This document shows positions 25,851-39,581 of a stretch of 64,000 nt of DNA, piece by piece. A program made the translations under genes and the position numbers. The notes under the pieces are model-generated. The model was given only the letters and a program-made list of their open reading frames with translations. It had not been told where the DNA came from and searched no databases. The DNA comes from Streptomyces sulfonofaciens (GTDB taxonomy: Bacteria; Actinomycetota; Actinomycetes; Streptomycetales; Streptomycetaceae), in the NCBI RefSeq assembly GCF_014656295.1, contig NZ_BNCD01000004.1, positions 310,001 through 374,000 on the forward strand, written 5' to 3'. Each line of letters starts with the position of its first letter. Positions within the stretch are counted from its first letter, which is position 1.

Positions 25851-26213
25851 GCGGGCGCAGGGCCGTCCTGTGGCCGCCCGGGGGCTGCCTCGCCCGTCCG
25901 GGGCGCCCTTTCGAGCGGGGGCCAGGGCCTGCTCCACCGGGCGGGGCCGTTCAGCGCCGGGTGGAGCTGTCCGGTGCCTGGCGGGGCCACGCAGCCGAAG
26001 CGGGGCCCGCCGTCCGCCGCCGTCCAGCCGTACGGGGGCCCGACGCGTTCCGTGCGGCTGCGGGCCGCGCTGCGCGGCTTCGTGCCGCACCGCTTTCCGC
26101 CGACCGCCGCGGCGGACCCGCACGCCCTTCCGGCGCCCGGGGCCGTCGCGGGGCCCTGGCGTGCCCCACGGCGCGTCGGGAGCGTACGTCACGCAACGGT
26201 AGCCTTTCCGCCC
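25851..26213. other. intergenic region after the PIM operon
   Basis: No gene is seen. TAGCCT at about 26200-26205 is a -10 candidate 8 nt before GTG 26214. Confidence 0.45.
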
Positions 26214-26756
26214 GTGACCACACTGATCTGGATCGTCGTCGTCCTGATCGCGATCGGCCTCTACCTCAGTTGGACCGCGGGCCGGCTCGACCGGCTGCAC
26301 GCCCGCATCGACGCCACCCGCGCCGCGCTCGACGCCCAACTGGTGCGCCGTGCCTCCGTAGCGCAGGAGCTGGCGACGTCCGGGGTGCTCGACCCGGCCG
26401 CATCCATCGTGCTCTACGAGGCCGCGCACGCCGCCCGGCAGGCGGAGGAGGAGGAGCGCGAGGTGGCGGAGAGCGAGCTCAGCCAGGCGCTGCGGGCCGT
26501 CTTCTCCGAGGCCCAGCAGGTGGCGGCGGTCCGCGAGGCGCCCGGCGGCGAGGCGGCCGTCGAGGAGCTGTCCCAGGCGGTGCGGCGGGTCCCCATGGCA
26601 CGCCGGTTCCACAACGACGCCGTCGGCGCCGCCCGTGCGCTGCGCAGGCACCGCAAGGTGCGGTGGTTCCGGCTCGCGGGCCACGCGCCGTTCCCGATGG
26701 CCTTCGAGATGGACGACGAACCGCCCGCCGCCCTCGTGGCCCGGGCCGCCGGGTAA
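26214..26756 (+). CDS. membrane-anchored helical protein, unknown function
   Basis: A 180-residue protein. Residues 2-20 are one N-terminal membrane helix ([16 protein letters not shown]). The rest is a charged, mostly helical cytoplasmic part with several heptad-like stretches (about 25-125). The last 40 residues are [19 protein letters not shown], a compact conserved-looking tail. The arrangement is similar to LemA-type proteins, but no firm family match is claimed. GTG 26214 is chosen because the hydrophobic start follows at once and the -10 hexamer is 8 nt upstream, suggesting a leaderless mRNA. It lies between the PIM operon and pdxS. Confidence 0.65.
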   Translation: MTTLIWIVVVLIAIGLYLSWTAGRLDRLHARIDATRAALDAQLVRRASVAQELATSGVLDPAASIVLYEAAHAARQAEEEEREVAESELSQALRAVFSEAQQVAAVREAPGGEAAVEELSQAVRRVPMARRFHNDAVGAARALRRHRKVRWFRLAGHAPFPMAFEMDDEPPAALVARAAG

Positions 26757-27229
26757 CGGCGGGCAGGCACCGGGCCGCCGACAACGGCTGGCAAGCCCCC
26801 GATCGCACTGTCGCGGCCCGTGGCTCCTCGCCCGCGGCTCTCCGGGACCCGTGCCACGACCCGCGGGAGACACGCCCGGCGACCCGCGGGCAACACGTCC
26901 GGCGGGGCTCCGCCAGGGGTCCTGACGGCCCGCCCCGGGCGGTCAGGTGCCCGGGGCGGCCCCGCCGGGCCGGCGGGACCCCGCACCTCAGAGCCGTTCC
27001 GGGCCGGAGCTGCGAACGGCACGGACCCGGACCTCCGGTTGGCGGCCCGCCGCGTTCCCGGGCGGCCCGCCACAGCGCCCGGACAGCCCCGCACAGGTGC
27101 CCGTACCGGCCCGCACGCGCGCGTGTCGGCACAAAACGATCCACTGCCGCATCATTGGCCCTTGTAGTGGCCCCTTTGCGCGCCGCACTCTCATGTCGCA
27201 GAAACCGCCTTCACCAAGTGAGGTCACAC
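26757..27229. other. intergenic region before pdxS
   Basis: No gene is seen. Most of it is GC-rich; from about 27125 it becomes less GC-rich and probably holds the pdxS promoter. Confidence 0.5.
27165..27177 (-). promoter_or_regulatory. possible PdxR/MocR-type operator before pdxS
   Basis: On the minus strand AAAGGGGCCACTA resembles the AAAGTGG-(W)-CTA motif described for the pyridoxine regulator PdxR of corynebacteria. It lies about 55 bp before pdxS, with a second GGCCC-TT copy beside it. No pdxR gene is in the window; this is inference. Confidence 0.3.
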
Positions 27230-28153
27230 GTGTCCACCACGCTTCCCAGCACCAACCAGTCCGACGGGGCCCCCACGACCGGCACGGCGCGCGTCAAGCG
27301 CGGCATGGCCGAGCAGCTCAAGGGCGGCGTGATCATGGATGTCGTCACGCCGGACCAGGCGAAGATCGCCGAGGACGCGGGCGCGGTCGCCGTGATGGCC
27401 CTCGAACGGGTCCCGGCCGACATCCGCAAGCACGGAGGCGTGGCCAGGATGTCCGACCCGGACATGATCGAGGGCATCATCGGCGCCGTCTCCATCCCGG
27501 TCATGGCCAAGTCCAGGATCGGCCACTTCGTGGAGGCGCAGGTGCTGCAGTCACTGGGCGTCGACTACATCGACGAGTCCGAGGTGCTCACCCCGGCCGA
27601 CGAGGTCAACCACTCCGACAAGTGGGCCTTCACCACGCCCTTCGTCTGCGGGGCCACTAACCTCGGCGAGGCGCTGCGCAGGATCGCCGAGGGCGCGGCC
27701 ATGATCCGCTCCAAGGGTGAGGCCGGTACCGGCAACGTCGTCGAGGCCGTGCGCCACCTGCGGCAGATCAAGAACGAGATCGGCAGGCTGCGGGCCCTGG
27801 ACGACCACGAGGTGTACGCCGCCGCCAAGGAGCTGCGCGCCCCCTACGAGCTCGTCAAGGAGGTGGCCGCGCTGGGCAAGCTGCCCGTGGTGCTGTTCTC
27901 GGCCGGCGGCGTCGCGACCCCCGCGGACGCCGCGCTGATGCGCCAGCTCGGCGCGGAGGGCGTCTTCGTGGGCTCGGGCATCTTCAAGTCCGGTGACCCC
28001 GCCAAGCGCGCGGCCGCCATCGTCAAGGCCACCACCTTCTACGACGACCCCAAGATCATCGCGGACGCGTCCCGCAACCTGGGCGAGGCCATGGTCGGCA
28101 TCAACCTCGACACCCTTCCCGAGGCGGAGCGCTACGCCGACCGCGGCTGGTGA
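27230..28153 (+). CDS. pdxS: pyridoxal 5'-phosphate synthase subunit PdxS
   Basis: A 307-residue synthase subunit of the PLP synthase. It condenses ribose 5-phosphate, glyceraldehyde 3-phosphate and ammonia into PLP on a TIM barrel. Seen: the Schiff-base lysine K94 in [12 protein letters not shown], the second catalytic lysine K162 in [10 protein letters not shown], and D37 in V-I-M-D-V-V-T. The first 20 residues are a variable extension. GAGG lies 7 nt before the GTG. Its glutaminase partner pdxT follows after 55 bp; the two form a 24-mer complex in other bacteria. Confidence 0.97.
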   Translation: MSTTLPSTNQSDGAPTTGTARVKRGMAEQLKGGVIMDVVTPDQAKIAEDAGAVAVMALERVPADIRKHGGVARMSDPDMIEGIIGAVSIPVMAKSRIGHFVEAQVLQSLGVDYIDESEVLTPADEVNHSDKWAFTTPFVCGATNLGEALRRIAEGAAMIRSKGEAGTGNVVEAVRHLRQIKNEIGRLRALDDHEVYAAAKELRAPYELVKEVAALGKLPVVLFSAGGVATPADAALMRQLGAEGVFVGSGIFKSGDPAKRAAAIVKATTFYDDPKIIADASRNLGEAMVGINLDTLPEAERYADRGW

Positions 28154-28208
28154 ACCGCCGTGGCCACGACCCCCGATCCACTCCAGTGAGGCACAGGTCA
28201 CCCCACCG

Positions 28209-28817
28209 ATGAGCACTGCACCTGTCATAGGCGTCCTGGCCCTCCAGGGCGACGTACGGGAGCACGTGACCGCCCTGGCCACGGCCGGCGCCGTGGCCAG
28301 GGCGGTACGCCGCCCCGACGAACTCGCCGGCGTCGACGGACTCGTCGTGCCCGGCGGCGAGTCCACCACCATCTCCAAACTGGCCGTGCTGTTCGGCCTG
28401 ATGGAACCGCTGCGCACACGCGTGCGTGCCGGACTGCCCGTCTACGGCACCTGTGCGGGCATGATCCTGCTCGCCGACAAGATCCTGGACCCCCGCTCCG
28501 GGCAGGAGACCTTCGGCGGCATCGACATGATCGTGCGCCGCAACGCCTTCGGCCGCCAGAACGAGTCCTTCGAGGCGGCCGTCGACGTCGACGGCGTGGC
28601 CGGCGGCCCGGTGGAGGGCGTGTTCATCCGCGCGCCCTGGGTCGAGTCCGTCGGCGCGGCCGCCGAGGTGCTGGCCCGGCACGAGGGGCACGTCGTCGCC
28701 GTACGGCAGGGAAACGCGCTCGCCACCTCGTTCCACCCCGAACTCACCGGCGACCACCGGATGCACGCGCTCTTCGTGGACATGGTGCGCGACCGGCAGG
28801 GCGCCGGGTCCTTGTAG
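28209..28817 (+). CDS. pdxT: pyridoxal 5'-phosphate synthase glutaminase subunit PdxT
   Basis: A 202-residue class I glutaminase that releases ammonia from glutamine and passes it to PdxS. The catalytic triad is visible: C82 in Y-G-T-C-A-G-M, and H176 and E178 in S-F-H-P-E-L-T. The P-G-G-E-S-T-T loop (about 48-54) forms the oxyanion region. GAGG is about 18 nt before the ATG, unusually far, but no in-frame alternative start fits better. yebC follows 75 bp downstream. Confidence 0.96.
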   Translation: MSTAPVIGVLALQGDVREHVTALATAGAVARAVRRPDELAGVDGLVVPGGESTTISKLAVLFGLMEPLRTRVRAGLPVYGTCAGMILLADKILDPRSGQETFGGIDMIVRRNAFGRQNESFEAAVDVDGVAGGPVEGVFIRAPWVESVGAAAEVLARHEGHVVAVRQGNALATSFHPELTGDHRMHALFVDMVRDRQGAGSL

Positions 28818-28892
28818 GATCTGCGGGGGTACCCTCCAGGCCTTGAAGTGCTGGGGGAGTTCAGAGATGGGTTACGCGAAGGAGACAGGCAG

Positions 28893-29645
28893 ATGTCCGG
28901 CCACTCTAAATGGGCCACGACGAAGCACAAGAAGGCCGTGATCGACGCCAAGCGCGGCAAGCTCTTCGCGAAGCTCATCAAGAACATCGAGGTCGCCGCG
29001 CGGATGGGGGGTGCCGACCCGGACGGCAACCCCACGCTGTACGACGCCATCCAGAAGGCCAAGAAGCAGTCCGTCCCGAACAAGAACATCGACTCCGCGG
29101 TCAAGCGCGGCGCGGGTCTGGAAGCCGGCGGCGCCGACTACGAGACGATCATGTACGAGGGATACGGGCCGAACGGCGTCGCGGTGCTGGTCGAGTGCCT
29201 CACCGACAACCGCAACCGCGCGGCGTCCGACGTCCGCGTGGCGATGACGCGCAACGGCGGCTCGATGGCCGACCCCGGCTCCGTCTCGTACCTCTTCAAC
29301 CGCAAGGGCGTCGTGATCGTCCCCAAGGGCGAGCTCTCCGAGGACGACGTGCTCGGCGCGGTCCTCGACGCGGGCGCCGAGGAGGTCAACGACCTGGGCG
29401 AGTCCTTCGAGGTGCTCAGCGAGGCGTCCGACCTGATCGCCGTGCGCACCTCCCTCCAGGAGGCCGGCATCGACTACGACTCGGCCGACGCCAACTTCGT
29501 CCCGACCATGCAGGTCGAGCTGGACGAGGAGGGCGCCAGGAAGATCTTCAAGCTGATCGACGCCCTGGAGGACAGCGACGACGTGCAGAACGTCTTCGCC
29601 AACTTCGACGTCTCGGACGAGATCATGGAGAAGGTAGACGCCTGA
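28893..29645 (+). CDS. yebC: YebC/PmpR-family protein
   Basis: A 250-residue protein beginning [14 protein letters not shown], the family hallmark, with [12 protein letters not shown] and N-R-A-A-S-D-V-R near residues 90-115. The family was called a DNA-binding regulator; recent work ties it to translation of poly-proline stretches on the ribosome. Its place just before ruvC is conserved in many bacteria. ATG 28893 is chosen over an upstream in-frame ATG because the conserved start and GGAG site fit it. Confidence 0.93.
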   Translation: MSGHSKWATTKHKKAVIDAKRGKLFAKLIKNIEVAARMGGADPDGNPTLYDAIQKAKKQSVPNKNIDSAVKRGAGLEAGGADYETIMYEGYGPNGVAVLVECLTDNRNRAASDVRVAMTRNGGSMADPGSVSYLFNRKGVVIVPKGELSEDDVLGAVLDAGAEEVNDLGESFEVLSEASDLIAVRTSLQEAGIDYDSADANFVPTMQVELDEEGARKIFKLIDALEDSDDVQNVFANFDVSDEIMEKVDA

Positions 29646-29678
29646 CCGGGGCCCGCTCGACGAGGGCCGCGGTACGCC

Positions 29679-29709
29679 ACGGGCCGGCGGGACACCCCCG
29701 TCGGCCCGT
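29679..29709 (+). terminator. hairpin after yebC
   Basis: Arms ACGGGCCG and CGGCCCGT (29679-29686 with 29702-29709) with further inner pairing, 34 bp past the yebC stop. It separates yebC from ruvC. Confidence 0.5.
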
Positions 29710-29813
29710 TGTACTGGGCGCTCGCCGGCCGTGTCGGCCGCGCTGTCAGTGGCAGCCGATAGCGTGCCGGGGACAGGTCCGACAGGGCGTGGAGCGAGGC
29801 GAGGGGAGGGCCG

Positions 29814-30431
29814 ATGCGCGTGCTGGGCGTGGACCCGGGTCTGACGCGGTGCGGCGTCGGCGTGGTCGACGGAGTCGCGGGACGCAGGCTCACCATGGTC
29901 GGCGTCGGTGTCGTGCGCACCCCCGCGGACGCGGAGACGGGCCACCGCCTGCTCGCCATCGAACAGGGCATAGAGCAGTGGCTCGACGAGCACCGGCCCG
30001 AGTTCGTCGCCGTGGAGCGCGTCTTCAGCCAGCACAATGTGCGCACGGTCATGGGCACCGCCCAGGCCAGCGCCGTCGCCGTCCTCTGCGCCGCGCGCCG
30101 CGGTCTGCCGGTGGCGCTGCACACCCCCAGCGAGGTCAAGGCCGCCGTCACCGGCAGCGGCCGCGCCGACAAGGCCCAGGTCACCGCCATGGTCACACGC
30201 CTGCTACGGCTGGCCGCGCCCCCCAGGCCCGCCGACGCGGCCGACGCCCTCGCGCTCGCCATCTGCCACATCTGGCGTGCTCCCGCCGTGCACCGCCTCC
30301 AGCAGGCGCACGCCCGGGCCCGCTCCGCCCGCCCTGCCGCGCCCGGCGCGCACATCCCCGCCGCGCCCGCGGTGCGCCGGCCGGCCGGGGAGCCGCCCGC
30401 GCCGGCCAGCTCCCCACGAAAGGCCCCCTGA
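29814..30431 (+). CDS. ruvC: Holliday junction endonuclease RuvC
   Basis: A 205-residue resolvase of the RNase H fold. The four acidic catalytic residues are in place: D7 (V-L-G-V-D-P-G), E68 (A-V-E-R-V-F), D141 and D144 (A-D-A-A-D-A-L-A). It cuts Holliday junctions bound by RuvAB. About 40 residues of Pro/Ala/Arg-rich tail extend beyond the usual end, common in Streptomyces. The ribosome site is GAGGGGAGGG. The stop overlaps the ruvA start by one base (TGATG). Confidence 0.96.
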   Translation: MRVLGVDPGLTRCGVGVVDGVAGRRLTMVGVGVVRTPADAETGHRLLAIEQGIEQWLDEHRPEFVAVERVFSQHNVRTVMGTAQASAVAVLCAARRGLPVALHTPSEVKAAVTGSGRADKAQVTAMVTRLLRLAAPPRPADAADALALAICHIWRAPAVHRLQQAHARARSARPAAPGAHIPAAPAVRRPAGEPPAPASSPRKAP

Positions 30432-31045
30432 TGATCGCCTTCGTCAGCGGCCCCGTCGCCGCGCTCGCCCCGGACGCCGCCGTGGTGGAGGTCGGCGGCA
30501 TCGGCATCGCCGTCCAGTGCACCCCGGACACCCTCTCCACGCTGCGTGTCGGCGCCGACGCCAGGCTCGCCACCTCGCTCGTCGTCCGCGAGGACTCCCT
30601 GACCCTGTACGGCTTCGCCGACGACGACGAGCGTCAGGTCTTCGAGCTGTTGCAGACCGCAAGCGGCGTCGGACCGCGCCTGGCGCAGGCCATGCTCGCC
30701 GTGCACCGCCCCGACACACTGCGCAGGGCCGTGGCCACCGGGGACGAGAAGGCCCTCACCGCCGTCCCCGGGATCGGCAAGAAGGGCGCCCAGAAGCTGC
30801 TGCTGGAACTGAAGGACCGCCTGGGCGAACCCCTCGGCACCGGCACCGGCACGCGCACCGGCGCACCGGCCGCCGCCGGCTGGCGCGACCAGTTGCACGC
30901 CGCGCTCATCGGCCTCGGCTACGCCACCCGCGAAGCGGACGAGGCCGTCGCCGCGGTGACCCCCCAGGCGGAGGCCGCCGGAGCGACACCCCAGGTGGGC
31001 CCGCTGCTGAAGGCCGCCCTGCAGACCCTGAACCGCACCCGATGA
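30431..31045 (+). CDS. ruvA: Holliday junction helicase subunit RuvA
   Basis: A 204-residue protein: an N-terminal OB fold (M-I-A-F-V-S-G-P-V), two helix-hairpin-helix units (A-S-G-V-G-P-R-L and [12 protein letters not shown], about 75-125) that grip the junction, a Gly/Thr linker, and a C-terminal RuvB-binding domain (A-L-I-G-L-G-Y). It tetramerises on the junction and loads RuvB. It is coupled to ruvC by TGATG and to a small ORF by ATGA. Confidence 0.95.
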   Translation: MIAFVSGPVAALAPDAAVVEVGGIGIAVQCTPDTLSTLRVGADARLATSLVVREDSLTLYGFADDDERQVFELLQTASGVGPRLAQAMLAVHRPDTLRRAVATGDEKALTAVPGIGKKGAQKLLLELKDRLGEPLGTGTGTRTGAPAAAGWRDQLHAALIGLGYATREADEAVAAVTPQAEAAGATPQVGPLLKAALQTLNRTR

Positions 31046-31205
31046 CCCGGCCGCGCCGCTCACGCATGCCAGGGCACCCCGGCGGAAACACGCCACCGCA
31101 TGCGCCCGCGCCCACGCGTCGGCGCGCCCCCGGACACCCGGCACCCGCGCCCGAACCCCCGACGGCCGCCCCCGCCGACCCGTACGACACCGCGAGGCAC
31201 ACCGC

Positions 31206-31209
<4 letters not shown>
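31042..31209 (+). CDS. possible 55-residue proline-rich ORF between ruvA and ruvB
   Basis: An open frame that fills the 160-bp gap exactly. Its ATG overlaps the ruvA stop (ATGA at 31042-31045) and its TGA overlaps the ruvB start (ATGA at 31206-31209). The product is basic and Pro/Ala/Arg-rich (about one quarter Pro) and looks disordered. G/C at third positions is roughly 80 percent, not clearly above non-coding DNA here. It may be a real peptide or a translated spacer that keeps ribosomes moving from ruvA to ruvB. Confidence 0.4.
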
Positions 31210-32318
<1,109 letters not shown>

Positions 32319-32365
32319 CGGCGCGGGTGGTCGCCACGTCAGGAACTGCGGTGCCATGCTGAGCG

Positions 32366-32395
32366 TTGTTCCATCGGTGCGGACTCGCCTAGACT
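32366..32395 (+). promoter_or_regulatory. promoter of yajC-secDF
   Basis: TTGTTC (32366-32371) and TAGACT (32390-32395) are 18 bp apart, about 88 bp before yajC. A good vegetative promoter match. Confidence 0.6.
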
Positions 32396-32483
32396 CCGCC
32401 GATGCCGCCTTTGCGGGCGGCGACGACCACCCCCGACCCTGGCCGTCCAGTCCTGTGCGGCCGTATGAAGGAAGTTCCCTCCC

Positions 32484-33074
32484 GTGAGTCTCGTGACCCT
32501 CCTCCCGTTCATCGTGCTCATCGGGGCCATGTTCCTGATGACCAGGTCCGCCAAGCGCAAGCAGTCGCAGGCGGCGCAGATGCGGGACCACATGCAGCCC
32601 GGTTCCGGCGTCCGCACGATCGGCGGCATGTACGCCACCGTCAAGGAGGTCCACGAGGAGACGGTCCTCCTGGAAGTCGACGCCGGCACCCACGCGATCT
32701 TCGCGAAGAACGCCATCGGAGCCGTCCTGGACGACGAGGAGTACAACCGCATCGTGCACGGCGCAGGGGACGCCATCGACCTGGACACCCCGATCGTGCC
32801 GGACGACGCGTCCTCCCTCACCGAGACCGAAGAAACCGACGAGACCGCCGACTCCTCGGACGGCTCACCCGTCGACCTCGGCAAGCGGGACACGGCCGGC
32901 GAGAAGCCGGCAGGGCCCGCCAAGACCACCGCGTCCGGTGAGGGCGACGCCCGCGACGCCGACGAGAAGGCCGCGGCAGGCGACGCCGCCGAGGCCAAGG
33001 ACGCCACCAAGGTCGACGCCGGGGCGGACGACGCGGAGCCGAAGAAGACCGACGGCGAGTCCGAAGCGAAGTAG
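32484..33074 (+). CDS. yajC: preprotein translocase subunit YajC
   Basis: A 196-residue protein. Residues 3-20 are the single membrane helix (V-T-L-L-P-F-I-V-L-I-G-A-M-F-L-M), followed by the family core R-S-A-K-R-K-Q, Q-P-G-S-G-V-R-T-I-G-G-M-Y and V-L-L-E-V. After about residue 95 comes a long acidic, Ala/Lys/Glu-rich tail that makes it nearly twice the size of the E. coli protein, as in other Streptomyces. YajC associates with SecDF in the membrane. The start is GTG. secD follows after 138 bp. Confidence 0.92.
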   Translation: MSLVTLLPFIVLIGAMFLMTRSAKRKQSQAAQMRDHMQPGSGVRTIGGMYATVKEVHEETVLLEVDAGTHAIFAKNAIGAVLDDEEYNRIVHGAGDAIDLDTPIVPDDASSLTETEETDETADSSDGSPVDLGKRDTAGEKPAGPAKTTASGEGDARDADEKAAAGDAAEAKDATKVDAGADDAEPKKTDGESEAK

Positions 33075-33212
33075 CCGCGGCCGGGGACCGCGGAGCATTC
33101 GCTCGGGCGCCGCTGTCCCAGGACCGTGCGTACTTCGCGCGGTATCTCGACACCATGTCATGGCTGCCCGTGCGCTCCCTGCGCCGGGCGGTCGGAGAGG
33201 GAGAACGAGAAG

Positions 33213-35021
33213 GTGGCAGCACCCACAAGAGGCCGGCGGACGAGCGCCTCGGGTAAACCGGGCCGTGCCCTGGTCCTCATCCTGGTCGCGCTCGTCGCGC
33301 TCACCGGGGGAATGTTCCTGTCCGGGGACACGAAGCCCCGTCTGGGTATCGACCTCGCCGGTGGTACGAGCATCACGCTCAAGGCGAAGAACACACCGGG
33401 CCAGAAGAACGCGGTCAACAAGACCAACATGAACACGGCCGTCAGCATCATCGAGCGCCGTGTCAACGGCCTCGGCGTCAGCGAGGCCGAGGTGCAGACG
33501 CAGGGCAGTGACAACATCATCGTCAACATCCCCCGCGGCACCAACTCCAAGCAGGCCCGTGAGCAGGTGGGCACCACCGCTCAGCTCTTCTTCCGCCCGG
33601 TGCTGACCCTGGCCAGCGGCGCCCCCGCGCCCAAGCAGTCCGCCAGCCCCTCGGCGGGCGCCAGCGACAGCCCCAGCGCCGGTAGCAGCGCGTCCTCCGG
33701 CAAGGCCAAGGGCGACAGCGGGCAGCAGGCGACCTCCTCCGGAGGCTCCACCCCGAGCGACTCCGCGCCCCCGCAGGGCAGGGCCCTCTCCCAGGCCCTC
33801 AAGGCCGACCCGACGCCGTCCTCGACGGGCAAGGCATCCTCCGGCAGCGGCAAGGATTCCTCGGCGCCGCCCAGCCCGTCCGCCAGCGGCGCGGCCGGCG
33901 ACGCGGCCACCGCGGCGCTGCAGTCCAAGTTCGAGAGCCTGGACTGCACCGACGCCGCCGTGCGCGCCAAGACCAGCGAGGCCGCCGCCAAGCCGGACGA
34001 CCCCACGGTCGCCTGTGGCAAGGACTCCCAGGGCAACTGGCAGAAGTACGTCCTCGGGCCCGCCGCCGTCGCCGGCACCGACGTGAGCAAGGCCCAGGCG
34101 GTCTACGACACCCAGGGCGCGTCGGGCTGGCAGGTCACGATGCAGTTCACCGGCAAGGGCACCAAGAAGTTCGCCGACATCACCGGTGACCTCGCCAAGA
34201 AGCAGTCGCCGCAGAACCAGTTCGCCATCGTCCTGGACGGCGAGGTGGTCTCCGACCCCTACGTCCGCGAGGCGCTGACCGGCGGCAACGCCGAGATCTC
34301 CGGCAACTTCAACCAGCAGTCCGCCCAGGACCTGTCCAACATGCTCTCCTACGGCGCGCTGCCGCTCTCCTTCGAGGAGCAGAGCGTCACCACGGTCTCC
34401 CCGGCCCTCGGCGGCGAGCAGCTCCACGCGGGTCTGATCGCAGGCGCCATCGGACTCGCCCTGGTCGTGCTCTACCTGGTCTTCTACTACCGCGGGCTGT
34501 CCTCGATCGCCATCGCCTCGCTGCTGGTCTCCGCGGCCCTGACCTACACGATCATGGCGCTGCTCGGCCCGACCATCGGCTTCGCGCTCAACCTCCCCGC
34601 GGTCTGCGGTGCCATCGTCGCCATCGGCATCACGGCCGACTCGTTCATCGTGTTCTTCGAACGCATCAGGGACGGGATCCGCGAGGGCCGCACCCTGCGA
34701 CCGGCCGTGGAGCGGGCCTGGCCGCGCGCCCGGCGCACCATCCTGGTCTCCGACTTCGTGTCGTTCCTCGCCGCGGCCGTGCTGTTCATCGTCACCGTCG
34801 GCAAGGTGCAGGGCTTCGCGTTCACGCTCGGACTGACCACCGTCCTCGACGTGGTCGTCGTGTTCCTCTTCACCAAGCCGCTGATGACCCTCCTGGCCCG
34901 CAGGAAGTTCTTCGCGAGCGGCCACTCCTGGTCGGGCCTCGATCCCAAGCGGCTCGGCGTGAGACCACCCCTGCGCCGCTCCCGCCGCGCGAGCGCCCCC
35001 GTCGACCCGAAGGAGGCGTGA
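33213..35021 (+). CDS. secD: protein translocase subunit SecD
   Basis: A 602-residue membrane protein that, with SecF, uses the proton gradient to pull exported proteins across. Seen: TM1 (about 19-37), the R-L-G-I-D-L-A-G-G-T motif (about 45-54), the periplasmic P1 region, and five C-terminal helices (from about 405) including G-I-T-A-D-S-F-I-V-F-F-E-R-I-R-D. Within the P1 region about 95 residues (roughly 135-230) are Ser/Gly/Pro/Ala-rich low complexity, an insertion found in actinobacterial SecD. The start is GTG behind a GAGAGGGAGAACGAGAAG stretch. secF follows with a 1-bp gap. Confidence 0.95.
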   Translation: MAAPTRGRRTSASGKPGRALVLILVALVALTGGMFLSGDTKPRLGIDLAGGTSITLKAKNTPGQKNAVNKTNMNTAVSIIERRVNGLGVSEAEVQTQGSDNIIVNIPRGTNSKQAREQVGTTAQLFFRPVLTLASGAPAPKQSASPSAGASDSPSAGSSASSGKAKGDSGQQATSSGGSTPSDSAPPQGRALSQALKADPTPSSTGKASSGSGKDSSAPPSPSASGAAGDAATAALQSKFESLDCTDAAVRAKTSEAAAKPDDPTVACGKDSQGNWQKYVLGPAAVAGTDVSKAQAVYDTQGASGWQVTMQFTGKGTKKFADITGDLAKKQSPQNQFAIVLDGEVVSDPYVREALTGGNAEISGNFNQQSAQDLSNMLSYGALPLSFEEQSVTTVSPALGGEQLHAGLIAGAIGLALVVLYLVFYYRGLSSIAIASLLVSAALTYTIMALLGPTIGFALNLPAVCGAIVAIGITADSFIVFFERIRDGIREGRTLRPAVERAWPRARRTILVSDFVSFLAAAVLFIVTVGKVQGFAFTLGLTTVLDVVVVFLFTKPLMTLLARRKFFASGHSWSGLDPKRLGVRPPLRRSRRASAPVDPKEA

Positions 35022-35022
35022 C

Positions 35023-36144
35023 ATGTCCCGACTCGGCACCCTCGGCGCCCGGCTGCACCGCGGTGAGGTCGGCTACGACTTCATCGCCAAGCGGAAGATC
35101 TGGTACAGCGTCTCCATCCTGATCACCATCACCGCCTTCGTCGGCCTGGTGGTGCGCGGGCTCAACATGAGCATCGACTTCCAGGGCGGCGCCGTCTTCA
35201 CGACCCCGAAGACCAGCGTCTCGGTGTCCAGCGCGGAGCACGCGGCGGAGCAGGCCTCGGGCAAGGACGCGGTCGTCCAGCAGCTCGGCACCGGCGGTCT
35301 GCGCATCCAGGTCAGCGGCGTCGACACCGGCAAGTCCGACCAGATCAAGGAGAAGCTGGCCACCGACCTCAAGGTCGACTCGGACGCCATCAACGCCGAC
35401 CTGGTCGGTCCGAGCTGGGGCGAGACCATCGCCAACAAGGCGTGGACCGGCCTCGGCGTCTTCATGGTGCTCGTCGTGATCTACCTGGCGATCGCCTTCG
35501 AATGGCGGATGGCCCTGGCAGCCCTGGTCGCGCTCATCCACGACATCACCATCACGGTCGGTGTCTACGCGCTCGTCGGCTTCGAGGTCTCGCCCGGTAC
35601 GGTCATCGGCCTGCTGACCATCCTCGGTTACTCGCTCTACGACACGGTCGTCGTCTTCGACAGCCTCAAGGAGGGCTCGAAGGACATCGTCAAGCAGAAC
35701 CGCTGGACGTACAGCGAGATCGCCAACCGGTCGATCAACAGCACCCTGGTGCGCTCCATCAACACCACGGTGGTCGCCCTGCTCCCGGTCGCCGGCCTGC
35801 TGTTCATCGGCGGTGGCCTGCTCGGCGCCGGCATGCTGAACGACATCTCCCTGTCGCTGTTCGTCGGCCTCGCCGCCGGCGCCTACTCGTCGATCTTCAT
35901 CGCCACCCCGCTCGTCACCGATCTCAAGGAGCGCGAGCAGCAGATGAAGATGCTGAAGAAGCGGGTGCTCGCCAGGCGAGCCGCCGCGGCCGCCAAGGGC
36001 GAGCCGCTCCCGGCGGCCGTTCCCGAGGACGACGAGCCCGAGGACATGGAGCCGGAGGACGCCACGCCCGCGGTCGTCGGGCAGCGCGTCCAGCCCGCGT
36101 CCCGCAACCGGGGCCGCGGCCGCCCCTCTGGAAAGCGCCGATGA
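35023..36144 (+). CDS. secF: protein translocase subunit SecF
   Basis: A 373-residue partner of SecD with six membrane helices. Motifs: I-D-F-Q-G-G (about 47-52), the S-L-Y-D-T-V-V-V-F-D proton-path region near 206-215, and N-R-S-I-N-S-T-L-V-R-S-I-N-T-T near 235-250. The last 70 residues are a charged cytoplasmic tail. The ribosome site AAGGAGG lies inside the end of secD, so the two are translationally linked. The stop codon overlaps an ATG of the apt frame. Confidence 0.96.
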   Translation: MSRLGTLGARLHRGEVGYDFIAKRKIWYSVSILITITAFVGLVVRGLNMSIDFQGGAVFTTPKTSVSVSSAEHAAEQASGKDAVVQQLGTGGLRIQVSGVDTGKSDQIKEKLATDLKVDSDAINADLVGPSWGETIANKAWTGLGVFMVLVVIYLAIAFEWRMALAALVALIHDITITVGVYALVGFEVSPGTVIGLLTILGYSLYDTVVVFDSLKEGSKDIVKQNRWTYSEIANRSINSTLVRSINTTVVALLPVAGLLFIGGGLLGAGMLNDISLSLFVGLAAGAYSSIFIATPLVTDLKEREQQMKMLKKRVLARRAAAAAKGEPLPAAVPEDDEPEDMEPEDATPAVVGQRVQPASRNRGRGRPSGKRR

Positions 36145-36182
36145 GCGAGACGGAGATACGACCCGAGACGGGGGAAGCCACC

Positions 36183-36722
36183 ATGACCGACGTTCGAGAG
36201 CTGCTGCTCAGCCGTATCAGGGACGTTCCGGACTACCCGGAGCCCGGCGTGATGTTCAAGGACATCACCCCGCTCCTGGCCGACCCCGCGGCCTTCGTGG
36301 CGCTCACGGACGCGCTCTCGGAGATCACCGTGCGTCACGGTGCGACCAAGGTCGTCGGTCTGGAAGCCCGCGGGTTCATCCTGGGGGCGCCCGTCGCGGT
36401 CCGGGCGGGCCTGGGGTTCGTCCCGGTGCGCAAGGCGGGCAAGCTGCCCGGTGCCACCCTGGGCCAGTCGTATGACCTCGAGTACGGCTCCGCCGAGATC
36501 GAGGTGCACGCCGAGGACCTGTCCGAGGGCGACCGGGTGATGATCATCGACGATGTGCTGGCGACCGGTGGCACGGCCGAAGCGTCTCTCCAGCTCATAC
36601 GGCGTGCCGGGGCCGAGGTCGCGGGCGTCGCGATACTGATGGAGCTGGGCTTCCTCGGTGGTCGTGCCCGTCTGGAGCCCACGCTCGCGGGTGCCCCGCT
36701 GGAGGCGCTCATCACGCTCTGA
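36183..36722 (+). CDS. apt: adenine phosphoribosyltransferase
   Basis: A 179-residue enzyme that salvages adenine with PRPP to AMP. The PRPP loop is V-M-I-I-D-D-V-L-A-T-G-G-T-A (near 118-131), and the N-terminal D-Y-P-E-P-G-V-M-F-K-D-I-T-P-L-L and E-A-R-G-F-I-L-G are diagnostic. ATG 36183 is chosen because it leaves 13 residues before the conserved D-Y-P, as in other Apt proteins. An in-frame ATG at 36141 that overlaps the secF stop would add 14 residues and is the alternative. The apt-relA pairing is conserved in Streptomyces and links purine and ppGpp metabolism. Confidence 0.93.
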   Translation: MTDVRELLLSRIRDVPDYPEPGVMFKDITPLLADPAAFVALTDALSEITVRHGATKVVGLEARGFILGAPVAVRAGLGFVPVRKAGKLPGATLGQSYDLEYGSAEIEVHAEDLSEGDRVMIIDDVLATGGTAEASLQLIRRAGAEVAGVAILMELGFLGGRARLEPTLAGAPLEALITL

Positions 36723-36778
36723 CGGGCGCGGTAGCGCCCCTTGCACGCGGGCGCGAACCGCCCCCGTGTACCACCCCT

Positions 36779-36808
36779 GGCGGGCTCCGGAGGAATCCGG
36801 AGCCCGCC
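36779..36808 (+). terminator. terminator after apt
   Basis: A perfect 12-bp stem (36779-36790 with 36797-36808), 6-nt loop, then GTCGGTGTTTTC. It separates apt from relA, which must then have its own promoter (TACCAT at 36871-36876 is a candidate -10). Confidence 0.75.
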
Positions 36809-36929
36809 GTCGGTGTTTTCGGCCATGGGCCGGTTCCATGGCCGAAGACGAGCCAACGGCCCGGGATGGCTACCATGGGCTACCCGGGACCCGACTGGTG
36901 GACCCGGACCGCGCGCACGAGGAGCGCCC

Positions 36930-39569
<2,640 letters not shown>

Positions 39570-39581
39570 GAACCAGGCGCT

